Assembly: GCA_002633025.1 (NCBI GenBank)
Contig: NMRB01003190.1
Span: 1 to 64,000, forward strand
Direction: 5' to 3'
DNA length: 64,000 bases
Origin: Notospermus geniculatus
Taxonomy: Eukaryota; Nemertea; Pilidiophora; Heteronemertea; Lineidae
Part shown: positions 46,141-63,070 of the stretch, one piece after another
Position numbering within the stretch: position 1 is the first letter of the stretch
Layout: each line of letters starts with the position of its first letter
Translations under genes and position numbers: made by a program
The notes under the pieces: model-generated
What the model was told of the DNA's origin: nothing
What the model saw: only the letters and a program-made list of their open reading frames with translations
The model's database searches: none

Positions 46141-49100
46141 ATGATTTATCACTTCAGGAAATCAGGGCATGGATGCAAATCGGTTGTCATGGCAGCAGAA
46201 TCAGATAGCTACAAATGTAACCTGCCCCCTCAGTTGATCGCCAAGGCAGAATTTGAGCTCAGAGAGAAGCCACAATGGAGGGATCGAGATATTCAAGCCC
46301 TAAGGGACATGGTCCTTGCTATCCCAGGTACAAAGTTCACAGAAATACAGTAGAACCTCGTTATTAAGGACACCCTTGGGACTGACATCTGCTGTCCTCA
46401 ATAGGGTGATGTCCTGATTACAGAGGTCAAAATGAATAGAAGTGACCAGTTTGGGACTGAACTTTGGTGTCCTTAATAGAGAGGTGTCCTCCTGGCAGAG
46501 GTGTCCGCTAAGAGAGGTTCCACTGTAACTGGATAAACATGATAGAAATGTGCACATCAAAGGTTTTACAAGATCTTGACAGTTATGGGGTTAACAACAA
46601 ACCTATTGAGCACATTGATATAAGCAGCAATGAAAAAAAAAACTACGTTACCATTATTCTTTGAAATTACATGCAAAGACAAAGCACAAGAGAACCTCTC
46701 TATTCAAGACACCTGCGAGACTGCCCCTGTACTGTCCTTAGTTGGGAGGTGTCCTCAGCACAGAGGTAAAAAATGTGACAATGGGAGACTTTACTGCCAA
46801 TAGACGCCAACACCAGTTAGCGGTCCTAGAACGTCACGAAATTGATGTCACAGGCATACGCCACATTATGCTGACCTTGATATAATGACAGTAGAGATGT
46901 CCTCCTGGCAGAGGTGTCCATTATGAGAGGTTCTAGTACGACACGCGACGATTTGAGAACTTTGTTTTAGAGTAGTAGGAAATAAAGACTCCTTATTTCT
47001 TTTTCTAGGTCTCCATGCAAGAACAGATGATGCCTTTCTGATTCGTTTCTTACGAGCTCGAAAATTCGACTACGACCGTGCGTTACAACTGGTGCTCAAT
47101 TATTACAAAGTACGCTGTGAATACAAGGAGATTTTTCGTAATTTTGTACCGTCTGCAATAAAAGAAGTCCTTGGTGATGGCATGATTCACGTTCTCGCAC
47201 AAAGAACTTCGGCTGGATGTCGTGTCATTATCTTCCAGCCGGGCCGCTGGGATCCCGTGGAGAAACCTTACCCGCTGTATGACATCATGAGGGCAATGCT
47301 CATGGTGCTAGAGAAACTAGTCCAGGTATGCTTGTTTTTATACTGCTAGGGACTGTGATAGTTTCATTGATCGAAACTTCACCACCACTTGGACTGTTCG
47401 AGTGGTGCAGCACATGTCATCTCCAAGGTCCTGGGTTAGATCCTCAATTGGGCCCAAGTACTGATGTCTGAGGGCGCTTCCTTTTGACAGGGTGAAACTG
47501 GAGTCGCTGTATTGTTAAGAGCTGACAGTTGCTCATGTTTCCACCCAACCTGTAAATTACATGTAAATCAGTCCCTTGTGAAGAAGTTACTTATAAATCA
47601 GTACCGTGTCAATTTCAGGAAGAGGAGACACAAGTGAACGGTGTTGTCCTTGTGAATGACCTGTCACAAGTCACATGGAAACATGTGAAGGAACTGATAC
47701 GCTCTGGTTACATCAAGTCCATGTTATCTACAGTCCAGGTAAGCACCGACTTGTCATGTTATTATTGACAAGTGAACCCACCCTACCGTTGTATCAAATT
47801 TATCTTTTCCTTTCAGGATGCATTCCCGCTGCGGCTCAAAGGCATTCACTACATCAATGAACCGTCCGTTTTTGGTTTCATTTCTCCACTCTTTAAACCG
47901 TTCATCAAGGAAAAGCTTGGCACCAGGGTGAGCCGTAATTTTATTTCATTTGCAGTCTTCTGTTTTGTATTGTGATGGATTCGTGTATTCAGCATCATGC
48001 GGCTTGAGCTTGCAAATGCGCAACAAGAGCAAGAAATGGTTAAACATGAGCAGGAAATCTTGCAAGGACAGTAGGAAATCCTGCAGCAACAGCAGGAAAC
48101 TGTGCAATGACAGTGGGAAACTGTGCAACAACAGTGGGAAACTGTGCAACGACAGTGGGAAACTGCAACGACAGTGGGAAACTGCGCGACGACAGTGGGA
48201 AACAGGAAAACAAAAGTGGGAAACAGGACAACAAAAGTGGGAAACAGTACAACAACATTCGGAAATCGTGTATCAACAGCAGGAAATCTTATAACAATGG
48301 CAGGAAATCTTGTAACAGCAGTAGGAAATCTTGCAATGATAGCAGGAAATCTTGTAAGAGCAGCAGGAAATCTTGCAAATGGCAGTGGGCAATCTTGTAA
48401 CAGCAGCAGGAAATCTTGCAACGACAGCAGGAAATCATAACAACAGCTGGTAAACTGATGGGACCAGGCCCTCATTCAAATCTTTCTCAATTTTAGCTTT
48501 ACTTCCATGGTAGCAATTACGCAGCCCTATTCGACCACATTCATCAGGACATCTTACCGAGAGATTTGGAATTTGGAGGTCTTGGGCCGAGGCTGCCAAC
48601 AAGGGTAAGGATATTCAGTCTCTTATTTGATTCCTGGTGTCGTCACCTCTTTGTTCTGTCAACTGGCCTAAAAATCTTACGGATTTTGCCTCCTCACATT
48701 TTGACTAATGGAGATTTCGCCTGCTTGGGAATGAGAAGAATGTCAAATGAAGATCAGGCAAACTGGGTTCTGGGTGAAATGGGAAGGACATTTGTAGCCA
48801 AAATGGGTCGTGTGTGTTGTAGGCAAAAAGGTTGCAGGAGAAATGGAAGTACCCGTACATGTCTGAGTGAAAATACCCAGTTATGAGCTGACAGGCTCCT
48901 CCTTGAGTTCTCCAGAAAAGTTTGTGTTGGTTAGATTCTCTTGCATTGCTAAAATTTCTGGTTTGCAGTGTACAAAATAGGGGTATGATTTGGTTGGAGA
49001 TGCAGTTAGTCACTAAGTTAGTGATGATGAAATTTCCTTTTCAGGATTTCCATGATATGCTTTTGTCGTGCGAAGAAGAATTCCGAGAACATACGTGTTT

Positions 49101-49200
49101 TTTTCTGGAGGAGGACAGTTTGTCCAAGTTCCAAAAGCGAGACGACATAACCGTTGAGTGCCTTACTGGAGCATACATGATGAAAATGTCTGGCGATTAG
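46141..49200 (+). CDS. TTPAL: Alpha-tocopherol transfer protein-like (TTPAL) CRAL-TRIO protein, six exons
   Basis: Exons: 46141-46327, 47009-47325, 47619-47738, 47817-47927, 48497-48604, 49045-49200 (TAG). All introns are GT-AG. The product is 332 aa with the upstream ATG, near the 342 aa of human TTPAL. The in-frame ATG at 46189 (GTCATGG) is an alternative start. The CRAL-TRIO N-terminal part (EKPQWRDRDIQALRDMV, then [20 protein letters not shown]) is followed by the lipid-binding Sec14-type domain ([61 protein letters not shown]). Such proteins carry hydrophobic lipids between membranes; the ligand here is unknown. Intron 1 contains GTGGAACCTC-family elements, intron 2 a tRNA-like SINE and intron 4 a 21-bp minisatellite. 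The gene follows INTS9 head-to-tail, 1.3 kb downstream. Confidence 0.93.
46348..46525. mobile_element. GTGGAACCTC-family MITE, cleanest copy, in TTPAL intron 1
   Basis: A 178-bp element with ends CAGTAGAACCTCGTTATTAA and AAGAGAGGTTCCACTG, flanked by TA on both sides. CAG...CTG ends with a TA target and the CCTCGTTATTAA text recall pogo/Tigger elements. A second, more diverged copy is at about 46690-46935. Confidence 0.85.
47385..47470 (+). repeat. tRNA-like SINE fragment in TTPAL intron 2
   Basis: GGACTGTTCGAGTGGTGCAG and AGGTCCTGGGTTAGATCC correspond to the A- and B-box regions of family B at 26510. Degraded. Confidence 0.55.
48010..48440. repeat. 21-bp minisatellite in TTPAL intron 4
   Basis: About 20 copies of AACTGTGCAACAACAGTGGGA and variants (for example AATCTTGCAACGACAGCAGGA). 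The period is a multiple of three, so a long minus-strand frame with heptad-like repeats stays open through the array; it is an artefact of the period. Confidence 0.92.
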
Positions 49201-49439
49201 ATAAGCTTGTGTTGAGATATGTGACTTGTGGGAGTGGGCAAGGAAATTATGGATGTGTCATACGTACTATAATGAACCAGTCGAAATATAGAATTTCTTC
49301 TAGGGGTTCAAAGTTCCAGGTTTTGTTGATTCTGCTCAAAGGAATGCAGCAAGCTCAGACCAGTTTTACCCGCCAAGGTTATAGGCAATTCCTCCACTTT
49401 TGGTCAATGAGAACATGGTCAGTTTGTATTTGTATCACC

Positions 49440-49590
49440 GTAGATTTTTCCGTGAGGACCGAAGCCATAGCATTATTGGCCCTGGTAAGCAAGGAAGAGG
49501 CCATCTCAAGCTACTCATGTTCCTCACTTGGATGGGGTCTTTTACTTGCCCTTGCAAAGGCACGAGGTAGAAGGCACCATGGCTAACTGT
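49440..49590 (-). mobile_element. SINE family A, headless copy
   Basis: On the plus strand it contains CCATAGCATTATTGGCCCTG and CATGTTCCTCACTTGGATG, the complement of the 58585-58870 body. The tRNA-like head is absent. Confidence 0.75.
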
Positions 49591-51139
49591 TGAACTAAAT
49601 ATCTCACAATGATATTGGGCGTTTGAACTTTTTGTTGTGGTCTTAATCAGGGAAAATGCCAGACTGGAGAAGGGACTTCCAAAATATCAGGAAAATTACC
49701 AATTATTTACCGCTGATTATTTTTGCGTTAAATCTGCTGGAAATTACACTAATGAATAATTAGCAAGTGCATTGAATTTGCCTCTAGAGCTTACGCCTTA
49801 ATTTTGTTGGTATCTGGTTTCTGCTATTGCGAAAAGGGTCCACTTTCGCTTGGGCGGGTCATAAATACCCAAGTGCAACTTTAAATTTTCTGACATTTCT
49901 GCAGCAACCACCAGGGATTTTCTACATGAGCTGGCAGGTGTCTGCCAGGAAATGATTTGTGGATATTTTTTTCAAAATCAGTAAAACCACATACATGACA
50001 TTAAAGAAAAGGCCCCTTTTTGAGGGTACCGTACTTATTTAGCCCCTTCGTACCTGGCCTCCTCTGGTGGAAAAATTGGCTGGTTGGGGCACTGCTACTT
50101 TCTAATGTATTTTCCATTGAAAATCAACTGAAATTAGGGGATTTTGCACAAGCTGCAGATGTCTGATTTTGATCAAATTCGGAGAATATGTTTAAAGCAT
50201 TTGGCATTTGTAGTTTCATAATACAGTTTCTGATCAAATCATAAACATACATGTACATGTGTCGAATTCCTAATGGTTGCTATGAACCTGTCAAATTTTG
50301 GGGGTGGGGAAACTATCAATAGGCATGTTGGGAGATAACTAGGTGTATATTTTGTAAATACATGTAGAGTTATGGAAAATGTTGGTTAATTTTTTTTCTC
50401 AGATGACACAGAGATAAGTAGTGTGTCACAAATTCTGATGTAATTATTTATTCATATTTATCATGTGCATGCAAGATTGGTTCTAAAGGTGGAAATCAGA
50501 CTTCCCAAAATTTCATATCTTGTTCTTTGATGGTCCTTGTTCCCTCCAGCATTGCCAGATGTTGGAATAGTGCAGTAGATGGCAGGTTGTGTGGAGGGCG
50601 GTAGAATGCAGGTTGTGAGAAGCGCCGTAGAATGTAGGTTGTGTGGAGCGCTGGGGACGAGGGCCAATTTCTTCTGTGACCACGAAAGTGTGTCCTCTAA
50701 TTTATGTGCACATTTTCTTATTATTATTGCGGAAATTAAGGTTCATGACTCTGGGAGTTCAAATGCAGCTGAAATCCTTTTTAAAAGAGGTGTGAATTAT
50801 TGAATTTTGTTTTGTTTTCCGAAATACTCCCAAAATATGTTGTACTAAGCTGTTGAATAATGCTCATAAAAGAAAAAAACAGCTGCTGTTGACTGTTCTA
50901 GATTATGTATTGTAAACGTACTGTGATGAAATTGATTTTTTGGTGTATTGTTGATTGTATTTCGACCTGGTGGGCAAAATCATTCCCAGATTATTTCGTG
51001 GCAATTATGCCTTACTTTCTATATAAAATGTGTACAGTGTGCACACCACTGTTTGGGCAGACATTCCTCTTTCATCAGTGTCGAAGCTCGTAATGCACCC
51101 CCGGTGCTGTAACATTGTTGATATTTCTTGTTGTTGCAT

Positions 51140-51490
51140 TACCATTCATGGTTTACCAGTATTCAGGAAATGCAATACATTTCCATTTATGGTAAAAATG
51201 TATTGTTCTTTTCCTGAATTATCAGATAATTCAGGAAAAGAACAGTAAATTTTTATTCATCAAAATTCAGGAAAAAAACAACACGTTTCTATTTATGTTT
51301 GCCTACCTATTTCTGAAAAACGACACATCTTCTAATATGGTTGCCAGTATAATTCAGGAAAAGAACAATACATTTCCATTCATGTTTACTGTTAATTCAG
51401 GAAAAGAACAATACATTTCCATTCATGTCTACTGTTAATTCAGGAAAAGAACAATCCATTTCCTTTCAGAGTTGTCAGTAATTCTGAAAA
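51140..51490. repeat. About 43-bp tandem repeat
   Basis: Around six copies of AATTCAGGAAAAGAACAATA and CATTTCCATTCATGTTTACT, more diverged on the left. Confidence 0.8.
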
Positions 51491-52224
51491 AAAACAGTAC
51501 CTCGTCTTCTTTATAATCCAAAGAATACTGAAAACGCAACATTTCACCAATCCAGTGATATCTTCCTGAACAGCTTGGCCGAGATTTTGGGAAAATTTTT
51601 CAAAAGAATCTAAAATCCTTGTCATCAACAAGTAGAAAGCCAAGTATCATATAAAAGGATCTTAATGAATGCGTGGTTTTTTTGCCGTATTTTGTCTTTG
51701 GAACTGACGGTTTAATGTGCTATTGTTATTATTTCCTTTTCCCCTGAACGTCACTTTGAGAACCCTCTCGCCACCAGGCTTGTGTTTATTTATTTTATGT
51801 TGTATTTTTCTAACTATTTAGTCCTAGTGCATGCATCATATTGTCATGAAATAATCCTGCAATAAAATACAGTATATTGAATTGAATTGTAAAGAGTTAT
51901 TGTAATTTTGTAGCCTATCTGGAGTTGTGATGGTAATAAATACCAAGGATTCCCTTGGAGTATCATGGTTAAACAACGTCTGTGTTCATGTTATTTCGCC
52001 GTGTCTCGGGCCTACATACAGGGTGTCCCTTGTGAACTTCTGATCACCTGCAAAACAATAAGCGCCACCAGTAGTATGCCAAACTGGCTAGCCCAGAGGT
52101 ATGGCATTCCGTGTTTTCGGTTGTTCCTCTTGTACGGTGAAACTGTCTTACTAGGGGCTAGGTTGCAGGAACAGTTGTCCACCACCTGACGACAATAAGC
52201 CCAGGTCGCATATAATATTCATAA

Positions 52225-53115
52225 CGCACTGGCTATTCGTACCGTCACGGTGCAAATAACGCCAAACTAGATCTTATTCACACCGTCGTAAACAGCCAAT
52301 CAGAGAGCTTCATTCAAGGCATGCCAGATGAAGTTACCGGTATCATCTTGCACAATGCCGGATTTTTTTCGATATTCTTGGTGAAAACGTTAATTAATAA
52401 CCACTACCAGGAAAAAAAGTTTTATAATCAATGCTTTTGGGCAAGGTAGGCCTACAAAGTATCTAATGATTCCCCACCGCTCGTAGCATGAGCCTCTGTG
52501 GCCGAGTGGTTTCCGTGGGTGGTTATCAAACGGAAGGCCGCAGGTTCGAGCCCTGTCATGACAGTGTTCTTTTATTTTCTTTTAGTTCTTTTCTGTTAGG
52601 TCTTCTTCCACCTGTCCTTTTATTCTTCTTTTCGTCTTTTTATCGATATCGTGATATCGATTCGTGTGACTGTCGGAAAACGGGGAACTGCGTAATACTT
52701 GTGCCAATTTTTTTTTAAATTTAGGGCCTCGCCCTACTAGGCCTAGCCTAGGCCTATGAAAAAATTTTATCATCAGACAGCAGAGGCCAACATTTCATCA
52801 TTAACTGTGAAAGATGGGGTCACTGGACCCGTCAAAGGAAAAAAAATTGCTCAGGCTAAAATATCATTTTAGATCTGCTGCCACAGTCGCACTGTCCGAG
52901 TTACGGTGCAGAAATTATGCATCACCGTCACGGTACGAATAATCATTCTCCACGCACTATTCCCACCGTGACGGTGTAAATAAGAGCTATTCCTGCACTA
53001 TTCACACCGTCACGGTACGAATAAGAACCGGCGGCGCACTATTCACACCGTCACGGTACGAATAAGATCTGGTATGGTGTTATTTGCACCGTCACGGTAC
53101 GAATAGCCCCGGCCT
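52225..53115. mobile_element. Inverted-end DNA element A (891 bp) with CCGTSACGG palindromes
   Basis: GGCTATTCGTACCGTCACGG near the left end is mirrored at the right (complement GGCTATTCGTACCGTGACGG), with the match continuing through TGCAAATAAC and AGATCTTATTC. Subterminal ACCGTCACGGT-type motifs recur about six times, mostly on the right. The 8-mer ATTCATAA flanks both ends (52217-52224, 53116-53123). A tRNA-like segment lies at 52490-52560. No transposase frame. Confidence 0.82.
52490..52565 (+). repeat. tRNA-like segment inside element A
   Basis: TGGCCGAGTGGTTTCC is an A-box-like start typical of Ser/Leu tRNAs and CGCAGGTTCGAGCCCTG a good B box with a pairable T arm. A TTCCGT/ACGGAA stem lies between with an oversized loop, and no acceptor pairing is seen. 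I do not call it a functional tRNA. Confidence 0.55.
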
Positions 53116-53124
53116 ATTCATAAA

Positions 53125-53955
53125 GGCCGGGGTTATTTCCACGGATCCGTGTACGGAAGGCGGGAACATTCGCCTAAGGTACACGGATCCGTGTACCAAA
53201 TGTAGAAAAATCAGGAGTTATATACACGGATCCGTGTACGGAAGGCAGGAACATTTGCCTTGGGTACACGGATCCGTGTACCAAATGTAGAAAAATCAGA
53301 GTTATATACACGGACCTGTGTACGGAAGGCGGAAACATTCGCCCAGGTACACGGATTTGTGTCATCCACAAGTAGAAAAAAATCATATTTTGGTGCACGG
53401 ACACGGACATTCGTTCCGTGCAACCTGAAATGCATGATGCATGTTTTGTTCATCATAACTGTCAAATAGACAGTCACACGAGATTGATAATGATGGCAGG
53501 CCGCACGAAAAAATAAAAGATGAAAAAATAAAATAAAAATATAAAAAGGGTGAAACTAACGAAATGAAAAATCACTGCGAGATTCGAACCTCTAGTCTTC
53601 AGTTCAAGTAGCAGCCCTCCACCACGCATGCTAACCCGCCACTTCCGATGACATGGATGAGGCTGTTGGATCCAGAGTGTGGAAATCATTACATTCTTGT
53701 ACTATTTTTTTAGTCGGCCAATCTTGCCCAGAAAACGCATTGATATAACATTTTTGATCCTGGTAGTGCTTTTTAAATTAACATTTTCATCAAGAATTTT
53801 TAGTGAAAATTACGCTAGATGATACAAAAATTCATTTGAATTTCCCTTTGTGCCCATGGACGCCTTTCATTGGCCAGTTCGGTTATCCTCTCCGTGTACC
53901 GATTGGGTAATTCCCGGGCAATCGTACACGGAGATCCGTGGAAATAACCACAGCG
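53125..53955. mobile_element. Inverted-end DNA element B (831 bp) with CACGGATCCGTG array
   Basis: GGGTTATTTCCACGGATCCG on the left is inverted at CGGAGATCCGTGGAAATAAC on the right. The flanks are ATTCATAAA at 53116-53124 and 53956-53964, a 9-bp (or 8-bp) target duplication. The left part holds about three units of roughly 70 bp, each with two copies of the 12-bp palindrome CACGGATCCGTG. A minus-strand tRNA-like segment lies at about 53575-53650. No transposase frame. Confidence 0.88.
53575..53650 (-). repeat. tRNA-like segment inside element B
   Basis: On the minus strand, GTGGCGGGTTAGCATGCG (A-box-like) and TAGAGGTTCGAATCTCG (B-box-like). Cloverleaf pairing is weak. It resembles in position, but not in sequence, the tRNA-like segment of element A. 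Confidence 0.5.
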
Positions 53956-54577
53956 ATTCATAAAACCTTGCTAGTTTAGTTGGTTGCTAGTTGTGTAGCC
54001 TACATCAGTCTATACAAACTGGGCACTTTAGCAAGTAACTAAGGCTCATTCGATCTTCAAGTTCAAGCTAGACTCGGGGGGGGGGCCCAGTCGGTGTACA
54101 AAAGTTTAGTCGTTGGGTGGAGCAATACACTAACTGGGGCCTGAGTCTATGGAGAGGGAGAGGGTGACAATGGGGCAGCCCACAGGACATTGGTGGGGTC
54201 AGGAGTTCAGGAGAAAGAGTGGCAGGGATGGGGGCGAGAGTAGTAGGAATGGGGGGTTGGATGAGAGAAGTGACTTTATGTGATGGAGGAGGGCGGGTGG
54301 CTGGGTATCAGTTGGAGGGTTTTAGAGGTCAGTGGGTGAATGTCGAGTTGGGTTGAGGGGGCTGTAGGGAGGAAGGATAATAAAACTGGTGGAGGAGGGG
54401 GAGGTTCTACTTTTATCAGCAAAATCCAGAATGCTGTGGGCGAAAAAACGCGACAAGGGCGATAGGACCCGACACCCTGTCGCTGAGGCCGAGTTTGGCG
54501 GCGAGTGTGGAATTTTATGCATACTATACGTTGTGAAACTAAGAAAAAAAACAACGACCAAGAAACGCAAAACGAAG
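53956..54577 (+). promoter_or_regulatory. Putative PRPF6 promoter and 5' UTR
   Basis: A purine-rich (GGAGAGGG-type) stretch from about 54070 to 54400 precedes the PRPF6 start. A poly-G run is at 54078. No TATA box was noted. The function is inferred from position. Confidence 0.4.
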
Positions 54578-60430
<5,853 letters not shown>

Positions 60431-60431
60431 C

Positions 60432-60715
60432 AGCAATGTGCAAAGTGAGATCGAGCATTAATCCAGAAAGCCAAAAATGTTCAAAGGTGGGGATATTCCT
60501 TCTCCCTGGCTACAGGTGCGTCAGTTAGTCTGTGGAGAGGCTTGGGCATTGTCGATCAGAAACTNGTCAGAGCTCAGCTCAGCCAAGTGCAAAGTGAGAT
60601 TGAGCATTAATCCAGAGAAAAAGCTAAAAATGTTCAAAGGTGGGGAGATTTCTTCTCCCTGGCTACAGGTGCGTCAGTTAGTCTGTGGAGAGGCTTGGGC
60701 ATTGTCAGAAACTTC
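60432..60715. repeat. Direct duplication of about 130 bp split by a single N
   Basis: The units at about 60432-60564 and 60566-60715 share GTGCAAAGTGAGAT, TGTTCAAAGGTGGGGA, CTCCCTGGCTACAGGTGCGT and GGAGAGGCTTGGGCATTGTC. A single N sits at 60565 between them. Confidence 0.88.
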
Positions 60716-60719
60716 CTTC

Positions 60720-61430
60720 AGGCCGTAGAGTGGATACCTAAGACGGTAGGCAGCCTGGTGAAATCGGCTTGATATAGGAGGAAGCTTGCAATGATGAGTT
60801 CAGGTCATTCGATTATATTTCAATATTGATGTAACTCCTTTTGGGGGTGATAATAAGCAAGAAGTCAATCTCCAGAATTCACGAATTTTCGACCCCAACC
60901 GGCGTCTTTTTCAAGTGGAACTTTTACAATCTGAAACTCCAGAAAAGACTCCTTTTGGGGGTGCATTGAAAATATAATAGAAAGGCCTTTCATCATTGGA
61001 AGTTTTAGCGAGATTTGAGTGGTGAAGTAACTCATTCAGTCATCATTCAGCTCCCCTCCTGATATACATGTTGTACGCATGGATATCGATCATGACCCAA
61101 ATGAGGAAACCAGGTGAGGGGTGGATTGGTTGGGGACTGGGGCATGGAACTGTGTTTAAAAAAATACAGATCCATGTGTATCCGTTGATACTCCCAATGC
61201 TTCTACCGAGCAGGTCCTTGTAAAGTATGCCACTGAGTGGCGTGGTAGTAATTTCAAAAAGTCGAGACGTTGGCTCCAAACACTTCTCACGCCTATCGGG
61301 TTTAGGGCGGACTCACGAGGATAAGTTTAATGGGATAGCCCCATGACAATGTCCAGTGCCTTAGACAAACTGCAGAAGAAATACTTCTTCACATTTGACA
61401 TGCACAAAATTTGGTCATAATCAAGAGCCA
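60720..61430. other. Non-coding stretch
   Basis: ACTCCTTTTGGGGGTG occurs twice (near 60836 and 60950) around otherwise unique sequence. No exon was recognised. Confidence 0.4.
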
Positions 61431-61434
61431 TTTA

Positions 61435-61515
61435 ATGCCAAAAATTCGACCTACATGTAGGTAGAGCAACTAATGATTACATGTAGTTGCTCTACCTAGG
61501 TCGAATTTTTGGCAT
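61435..61515. repeat. 81-nt hairpin with one 6-nt bulge
   Basis: ATGCCAAAAATTCGACCT and AGGTAGAGCAACT on the left pair perfectly with their complements on the right. Only ACATGT is unpaired on the left arm and the loop is about 13 nt. The size resembles a microRNA precursor, but a small foldback repeat is equally possible. Confidence 0.85.
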
Positions 61516-61754
61516 GATTTTTTCTGTTGCATATTTTTTGTGTTCATAATTAAAGTACCCGGTATACTAATTGTTAGAGGGCAGGGAAAGGGAAAAATCC
61601 CCTTCCCCTCCCAAGCTCTTCCTCTCTGGCTTTCAAGTTTTTTTTAAAAAAAGTTAAAGTTTGGGTTTATAGTCTGATCTCAACAACGGTAGAGGTGTCA
61701 TCCGACTTTACACTTTAACCCCAGTCTATCCTGAAACCTTTCAGTAGAACTCAA

Positions 61755-61945
61755 GATGAGCTGCACATTCAGCGCTACAATCCGAGCATTTCCGACTCGT
61801 GCCCATTTATACACCTGGGTGGAGAGAGGCCAGTGAGGCAAAGAGACTTGCCCAAAGTCTCAAGCCCAGTGGGATTCGAACCTGGGACCCTCTGACCACT
61901 AGTCAGAGGCCGGAACCATACACCATCATGGCTCCTCAGTCACAT
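61755..61945 (-). repeat. tRNA-like SINE fragment
   Basis: On the minus strand, GGTCCCAGGTTCGAATCCC is a B box; the upstream TCTGACTAGTGGTCAGAGG takes the place of an anticodon arm and forms its own hairpin. No complete tRNA fold. Confidence 0.6.
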
Positions 61946-62067
61946 AGGTCAGCAAAATTTTGCGATTTTGGTGGGACGTTTCATGGCTGACCTAGTGTCT
62001 TCAAACTTGGTGTGATCATCTATCTAGGTACCCTCTATGTCATGATGTGTACAGCAAATTTTTGCCC

Positions 62068-62428
62068 AATGAGGAACCCGCATGACTGCAGATGGCGCAG
62101 CAACTATAAGATCCGAATGACGCACTGACGTCACTTTTCTCGCTGTTGACGTCGCGCCGTCAAAGCATGTGTACATTTTTCTACACAATTTTCCGTGCAA
62201 ATTTTCCCCAAAGACATTGTCAATATTGGCATCCTGTGGCATTTCTGACGAAACAGAGCAGGACAACTTTGAACATGAAATAGGGCAGTGTAATTTAATC
62301 AAAATTGAACCAAACAGAGTGGTTTATTTTGGGGCAAGAAGTACATGGAAATACTGTTAGAAAAATAGGACTTCCGGGTCTCACAGTGACAGCGCCACGT
62401 CGTGGCGTAGTTCGGCGGGTTCCTCATT
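62068..62428. mobile_element. MITE with AATGAGGAACCCGC ends, copy 2
   Basis: A 361-bp element with ends AATGAGGAACCCGC and GCGGGTTCCTCATT, the same family as 11781-12162. Both contain several GACGTC motifs and CACGTCGTGGCG-like text near one end. Confidence 0.82.
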
Positions 62429-62429
62429 G

Positions 62430-63070
62430 GAATGCAAATAATGGTTAGCAGGCAGCCATCTTGGAAAAAGGACTTTGGCACATGTCAAAAATTCTCAAGG
62501 CAGGATGTTTTGACCTTGAAATTATGACCATAATCGTACCGGTATTAGCCTACCCTGGAACTCAAGGCTTGCCCTGGAACATTTCGATTTACATTTGTAA
62601 CATTGTCATTTGTTCTTCTGGTAGGCTACATTCACCCAGGTGAGNCAGGGACGAAGGGTTGAAAATGCCCCCCCCCCCATGTCAGTGAAAAAAACGACCA
62701 AAAATGTTCATTTATACAGATTTTGGCTGAAAAGGGTCACAAAGTTAGTGAGGAAGCTGTGTTTTGACGCCCCAGGACGGCCCTAAAAGCTAGCTTTAAG
62801 TTGGCCGACCACGTGACAAGTGTAGGCCTACTGCTTTGGCAGATTATTAAAACCGGTGTAAAGGGAAAGAATGTCCTAGGAAAAACTGTCCTGGGAACAA
62901 AAGATCCTATTGTTACATGGCCGGTGATATTCGTCGGGTAAATAGTCACTTCGTTGTTGGCACATTCTAATCTCTGACAATTGGTTTCTATACGCATGCC
63001 GCTTATTCCGTCATTCAACAATAGAAGTGGACACTTTTTACAGGGGGACACTTTTTACTGCTACACCGGA
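62430..63070. other. Non-coding stretch
   Basis: It includes the uninterrupted relative of the 5001 insertion site near 62555-62640 and a single N at 62645 before a poly-C run. No exon was seen. Confidence 0.4.

Larger units (their letters stand above)
49201..51900 (+). other. Probable 3' UTR and downstream flank of the TTPAL-like gene
   Basis: No exon was recognised. SINE family A lies at 49440-49590 and a tandem repeat at 51140-51490. An AATAAA at 51861-51866 with a TTGAATTGAATTG context downstream is a candidate poly(A) site, which would give a long 3' UTR. Confidence 0.4.

Noticed and set aside
47849-48475. A 208-codon minus-strand frame with heptad-like repeats
   Set aside because: It lies on the 21-bp minisatellite in TTPAL intron 4; the period is a multiple of three, so openness is automatic.
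52490-52565. A functional tRNA gene
   Set aside because: A and B boxes are present but the acceptor stem does not pair and the anticodon loop is oversized; it sits inside a transposon-like element.
54389-54577. Upstream extension of the PRPF6 frame
   Set aside because: The family N-terminus begins near the KKKK/SKRKK segment, so residues encoded upstream of 54578 are most likely 5' UTR.
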